From Ochotona curzoniae (taxonomy: Eukaryota; Chordata; Mammalia; Lagomorpha; Ochotonidae): 64,000 bases of DNA. Location: contig NW_024465885.1 of assembly GCF_017591425.1 (NCBI RefSeq), positions 38,448,501 to 38,512,500 on the forward strand, read 5' to 3'. Every line of letters begins with the position of its first letter. Position 1 is the stretch's first letter. The notes beneath the pieces were generated by a model. It was not told where the DNA came from. It was given only the letters and a program-made list of their open reading frames with translations, and searched no databases. The position numbers were made by a program, and so were the translations under genes. Shown here piece after piece: positions 60,056 to 64,000 of this stretch.

Positions 60056-63000
60056 TTTAAAATATTAATTTTTTTTATTTTTGATAATTTTTACATAGTT
60101 AATTAGGGTGATAATGGCCAAGGGCTACAGGAAGGTGGGTGAAACTATTATTTCCACATTCTTTTTTTCTTCCTGTATCTGTAGGAAGAGGGGAGACAAG
60201 AGGAGAGGCCTCACTCAGCCTCTCAAAGGCCTCTGCACCCTGGGATGAAGGACAGCCACCCCACACCACCCCAGGGTCCCCGCTGTGACACATGCTCTCA
60301 GAATCCTGCTCATGAGGTTTCTCTAGATGAACATTTCTAAATTACTTCCAATCTCTCTACTCCAAGCAAGATGAAATCTCTCCAGAATCCACTGGTTGAC
60401 ACAACCCACGTTAGAGTTTTTGTTTGCCCAGTTATTCAGGGCCAACGCTTGGCTGGGGCAGTGCATCAATTTGTTCTATCCTCCATCCTCTGTTGTGGTA
60501 CCAAATGTCCTCTATGGACTCCAATGTACTTTCATGTTTTCCATGTACACGTGGATATGCTGTCCACTGCTCTAAGTCACTGAGTAGTCCCAGCTCTGAC
60601 ACATGCACTCCACAGTAGACCATGGAACCTGCAATTCTCTCCATGGTTGGGGTTCTGGTGTAGCAATACACTTGGTGGGATCCCCATAGAAACTTCATCT
60701 GAGGTGATCTTAGACCTGATTTTTGTTTTTGTTTGCCAATACAGGGTCTGGCACAATCTGTCACCTCAATCAGTTTATACACATGATGGTTGTTGCAATT
60801 GCTGGGTAAGTTTCATCTTCAGTCCTGTCTTTTACTCGAACCAATGGGTGTTGCAGACCAGCCAGATCTTGCCCACCACACATACAACCTTCAAATACTG
60901 TAGTGAGAGCTGCAGTCTCATCGGAGTGATGCACAACAACACTCCCCCTGCACCGCCCTGGTTCCCATGCTTGCCAGTATGTTCAACAGATTGGTCCAGT
61001 CTGTCCCACACTCCATTCCGGTCTCATACATGTCAATGGGCATTTGTTGCCTAGTTCTACTCAACCAGTCCCGCTGTCCATCCCGCACACGTGCTGGTGG
61101 ATACTGCTCTCTGTCTAGCCATACCTGCCCCAGTACTGGGTCTCCTGCTCACCAGTAGGAGTGGCAACCCAAAAGGGAGATGCTCATTGTTTCCCTATTG
61201 GGCCCACTCCACTCCTGGATCTTGCACTCTCTAGGTGGTTTTGAAGTTTAACATGACAGAATTTGCTCCCCACCCACACCAGCATCTGCCAGCTTGTGCT
61301 ACAGCAAAGCCCATCAAACCCACACTCACTCTGACTTATGCATGCACCAATACAAACAGTTAACCAAGGCTGGCTTGCCCCTTATCCAGTTCACATGAGG
61401 CCAACAGGTATTATAGCGCTGCCCAGCCTGGACTGCCCTCATTCCAGCTTATGCTTTCCAGTGGCAGTGGTGGTCTAGCAGGAGAGCCCCATGCAGCCCC
61501 CCTACTGGATTTTCCCCCTTCCTCCCGGGTCTCACACATGCTGGTTTGGTACTGTGACCCAGTCCAGCATGGCCCGCTTATTCTGTGCATTTGCCAATAG
61601 GCTGTGTATCCTGGCTGGGCCTGGCCCACCCCAAATTCCAACTCATGGTGATAGGTGTTACAGCCTAGTCCAACCCATCCAGCTCCCAGTCATGGCCCTC
61701 ATGTGAACTGACTTGTATTGTGACTCAACCCAGCCCAATCCACACTCCATTCTTGTGCTTGGGTCACCAAGAGGTGATATGAACTGGCACAGTCTAATTT
61801 ATCCCTTACCTAGGCAAAATTATGACATTGGGTACCGTTCACTGGCCTGGTCTGGGCTGCTCCCTATCATGGTTCTTAGGCTTATCTGTAGGGACTGTGC
61901 CCTGACAGTGGAATGGCCCAAGCTCTTCCATCAGAACTTCTCCCAGTGCCAGATCTTACACACACCCGTGAGTCCATGGCCCACCCCTACTTAGTCCACT
62001 TCCTCTTCTAACAGTAGCAGTGACATTACCTAACTGTCCTTCACCCATTCTGATTCTTACTGTTGGATGTTTCAGCCCAGTTAAGGATGGTCCACACCCA
62101 GGCACAGCACACACGTGGCTCAGCAGGGAGAGACCTATTTTAGTCCATTCTACACCTACCTTGGTTTTGACAAGCTCCAGTGGGTGATGGAGTATAGCCA
62201 AGGCTAGCACACCCAAAATCCAGTCCACATTTGTGCTGAAGGACATTGCAACCATGCCCAGACTAGAGAGCAGCCCCCACTCCAGGCTTCATATTCATGG
62301 TTGGGAACCATAATACAGCAAGTGTGTCCCCTTTGCTCCCCAATCAGGCCTGTTTGTAGCCACAGGTCTCATGTATGTCAGTTGTTCTGACCCAGCTTGA
62401 AATAGTCCCTCCCTTGTCTTGGCCTTTGCATTTTGATGCTGTAGCCTGGCCTGGCCTGGTCTGCCTCTAGTCCCAACTCTCAGTGGCGAGTGCTGGTACC
62501 AAGCCCTGCTCAGTTTGCTCCCATCCCTGGCTCATGCAAACTGGTGGGTGTGTCAGCCTAGCCCAGCATGACCTGGGCCCCAGCCTGGTTTCTGAACTGG
62601 CCAATGAGCTAAGGTTTGCTTGGCTCTGCCCAGTTTATCTCTTTCCAAAATCAGCCCACACATTAGCCAATAGTTGGAGCTACCTTGCCCTACCTGCCCG
62701 ACTCTCGGGGCTGGACCACTTGCTCATCAGCCAGGGTTATGACACACTAGGGGGTTTCCCAAATTCTCCCACTTGGTCCACTCCTACACCCAGATCTCAT
62801 GCTTGCCAGCAGGTGCTAGGCCCTTGCCTGGCACAGCATGTACCTCTATCTTGGCCTAGTATGAGCTGGTGAATGTTGCAGCACAGCCCCACCTGCACCT
62901 CTGAGCAGACTTACCTGGACTCCACCCACCAACATGGTGGCTGTGGGCAAAGTCGTGATCCTGAGCATGTCCAGAGCCATCGTGGAGATTCATCCACAGT

Positions 63001-63160
63001 ATGATCCCTGTGGACAATGGACATTCTCTGACCTCAGGCTTAGACAAGCCCAGGATTTGCCCACCTCTTGGCAGCAGTAGAAGAGAAGTTAGGATCCCCA
63101 GCAGGAAGCCTGCCCAGTATGGGTTCAGGTACTGGAACATCTGAGCTGACTTACATGGTC
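60056..63160. repeat. Long pyrimidine-rich interspersed repeat, probably L1-related
   Basis: About 3.1 kb of C/T-rich sequence, clearly unlike the AT-rich surroundings. It opens with a T-rich run and tttttgataatttttacata, which also starts the fragment at 15283. Landmarks are gatgaaatctctccagaatc, ggggtctggc-type sequence near 60745, and a long part (about 61000-62900) made of degenerate units. Frames of up to 135 codons (60647-61054, 62483-62872) lack any protein family features and result from low stop density in C-rich sequence. I recall similar sequence as repetitive in pika, but I cannot name the family with certainty. A minus-strand L1 untranslated region is one reading, with the T-run as reversed poly(A). 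Confidence 0.55.
62481..62880. repeat. Degenerate tandem array, period about 60-75 bp
   Basis: A (c)tggtgggtg-like or ccaatgag-like landmark recurs at 62481, 62541, 62601, 62667, 62731, 62806 and 62866, with agcctagccc-, tggcctgg- and cccag-rich sequence between. Spacings are 60, 60, 66, 64, 75 and 60 bp. The array extends leftward less regularly. Confidence 0.6.
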
Positions 63161-63241
63161 TCCCTCAATACATATGTTAATATCTTTTATTAGAGATGTC
63201 TGGAGAAACACTAACTGAACTTCTAGTACATGAGTTTGCCT

Positions 63242-63263
63242 CCCCCCCCCCCCACACACACAG

Positions 63264-63306
<43 letters not shown>
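63242..63306. repeat. Compound (C)n(CA)n(GA)n microsatellite
   Basis: Twelve C, then a short CA run, then about 20 GA units with one AA interruption. Confidence 0.97.
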
Positions 63307-63307
<1 letters not shown>

Positions 63308-63404
63308 CTATGTAAACAGTTTAATAAAGTGTTATGGAAATAACTATATGGATTGCAAACACTTTTGCACCAAAATCAACATATCTTTTAATCCCAATTT
63401 CCAT

Positions 63405-63406
<2 letters not shown>

Positions 63407-63449
<43 letters not shown>
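63407..63449. repeat. (TG)n microsatellite, about 21 units
   Basis: An uninterrupted TG run, followed by an A/G-rich stretch (63453-63500). An open frame here translating to a CV repeat is simple-sequence noise. Confidence 0.97.
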
Positions 63450-63453
<4 letters not shown>

Positions 63454-63784
63454 GGGAAGGAAAGGAGGAAGGAAAAGAGGGACAGAGAGAGATAGAAAAG
63501 AAACTTACTTTAAAGAACTGGCGTATGTGCTATGGGTCTGATGTGATCAACATTTGCAGGATGGAATGACGAGTGAAGGGTGAAAGCCGCGGGTCAAGCC
63601 TGCAGGCTCATTGCTGGCAGAGCTCCTTTTGTTTCAGGGGAACTGGGTCTCTGCTTTACTAAAGCCGTGAACCGACTGGATATGGCTTACAAACATTAGG
63701 GAAGGCAATCCATTACTTAGTGTCCACTGATTTAAATGTTTACCTCACCCAGAAGTAGCATCACAGGTATATAATCATTTAAAA
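63450..63784. other. No gene seen
   Basis: A purine-rich stretch at 63453-63500, then unique sequence up to the last SINE. Confidence 0.45.
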
Positions 63785-64000
63785 ATTATTTTTTTGAAAG
63801 AAAGTGAGAGAGAGGGAGACAGAGTGAAAGACGTCAACCATTACTTGCTTCACTTACTTGATGACTGAAAACAGTCAGTGCTCGATGAGACTGAATTCAA
63901 GAGCCTGGAACTGCATCTGTGTCTCCCACCTAGAGCACAAGGGTGCAAACCCTTGGCTTAACTTTAGTTGCTTTATTCAGGCGCATTAGCAGAGAGTTGT
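63785..64000 (-). mobile_element. Old CSINE, minus strand, cut by the window edge
   Basis: Reversed tail (aaattatttttttgaaagaa), gtgagagagagggagacaga, a worn middle, and ctgtgtctcccacctagagc. The head lies beyond the end of the window. Confidence 0.57.

Noticed and set aside
60647..61054. 135-codon open frame, and another of 129 codons at 62483-62872
   Set aside because: Both lie in the pyrimidine-rich repeat, where stop codons are rare. No protein family features are seen.
62481..62880. Regularly spaced repeats, considered as a CRISPR array
   Set aside because: The repeats are degenerate and grade into the spacers, and the genome is plainly mammalian.

Overview
This is a gene-free stretch of a mammalian nuclear genome, AT-rich and built largely from retrotransposons. 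The dominant repeat is a tRNA-derived SINE of about 330 bp. It has a head beginning GGGCCCGGC, a pol III A-box-like and B-box-like promoter, a conserved body and a tail reading roughly CTTTCCAATAAAA then AAATAAATCTT(A)n. I recognise this as the lagomorph CSINE family, and the variant resembles the pika (Ochotona) form more than the rabbit form. The species call rests on memory of the family, not on a search. I see no intact protein-coding gene, no rRNA or tRNA gene, no CRISPR array and no bacterial or plasmid feature. The sequence would fit an intergenic region or a long intron.

Layout. About 42 CSINE copies of different ages lie on both strands. Ten or so are young: they have near-consensus bodies, and several have clear target-site duplications. 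The rest are worn. Pieces of LINE-1 3' ends lie at 5940-6515 (+), 10880-11470 (+), 27560-27975 (-), 36125-36245 (-), 41041-41580 (-) and 55086-55950 (+, split by a CSINE). A long pyrimidine-rich repeat fills 60056-63160, and part of it has a diverged relative at 15283-15577. Two retrocopied genes are clear: an SRSF3 processed pseudogene (8330-9690, +) and a 5'-truncated ENO1 retrocopy (47937-48364, -). Both are flanked by direct repeats with one mismatch each. A degraded betaretrovirus-like env plus 3' LTR occupies about 49770-50962 (+). An LTR remnant resembling the MaLR group lies at 58145-58495 (+). An L2-like fragment (25820-26050) and another LTR-like remnant (23960-24330) are tentative.

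How the parts relate. The window works as a stratigraphic record. Young CSINEs sit inside an old CSINE (24430-25080) and inside an old L1 3' end (55086-55950). Twice, two CSINEs have landed in series on the same short target, leaving three copies of the target sequence (7073/7415/7752 and 56690/57062/57390). Other points of interest are a 124-bp tandem unit found in two separate L1 3' ends, a hairpin-forming insertion inside a CSINE that looks like a template-switch scar (40433-40490), an 11-bp minisatellite (27650-27693), and a degenerate array of roughly 60-75 bp period near 62.4-62.9 kb. I found no convincing undescribed functional system.
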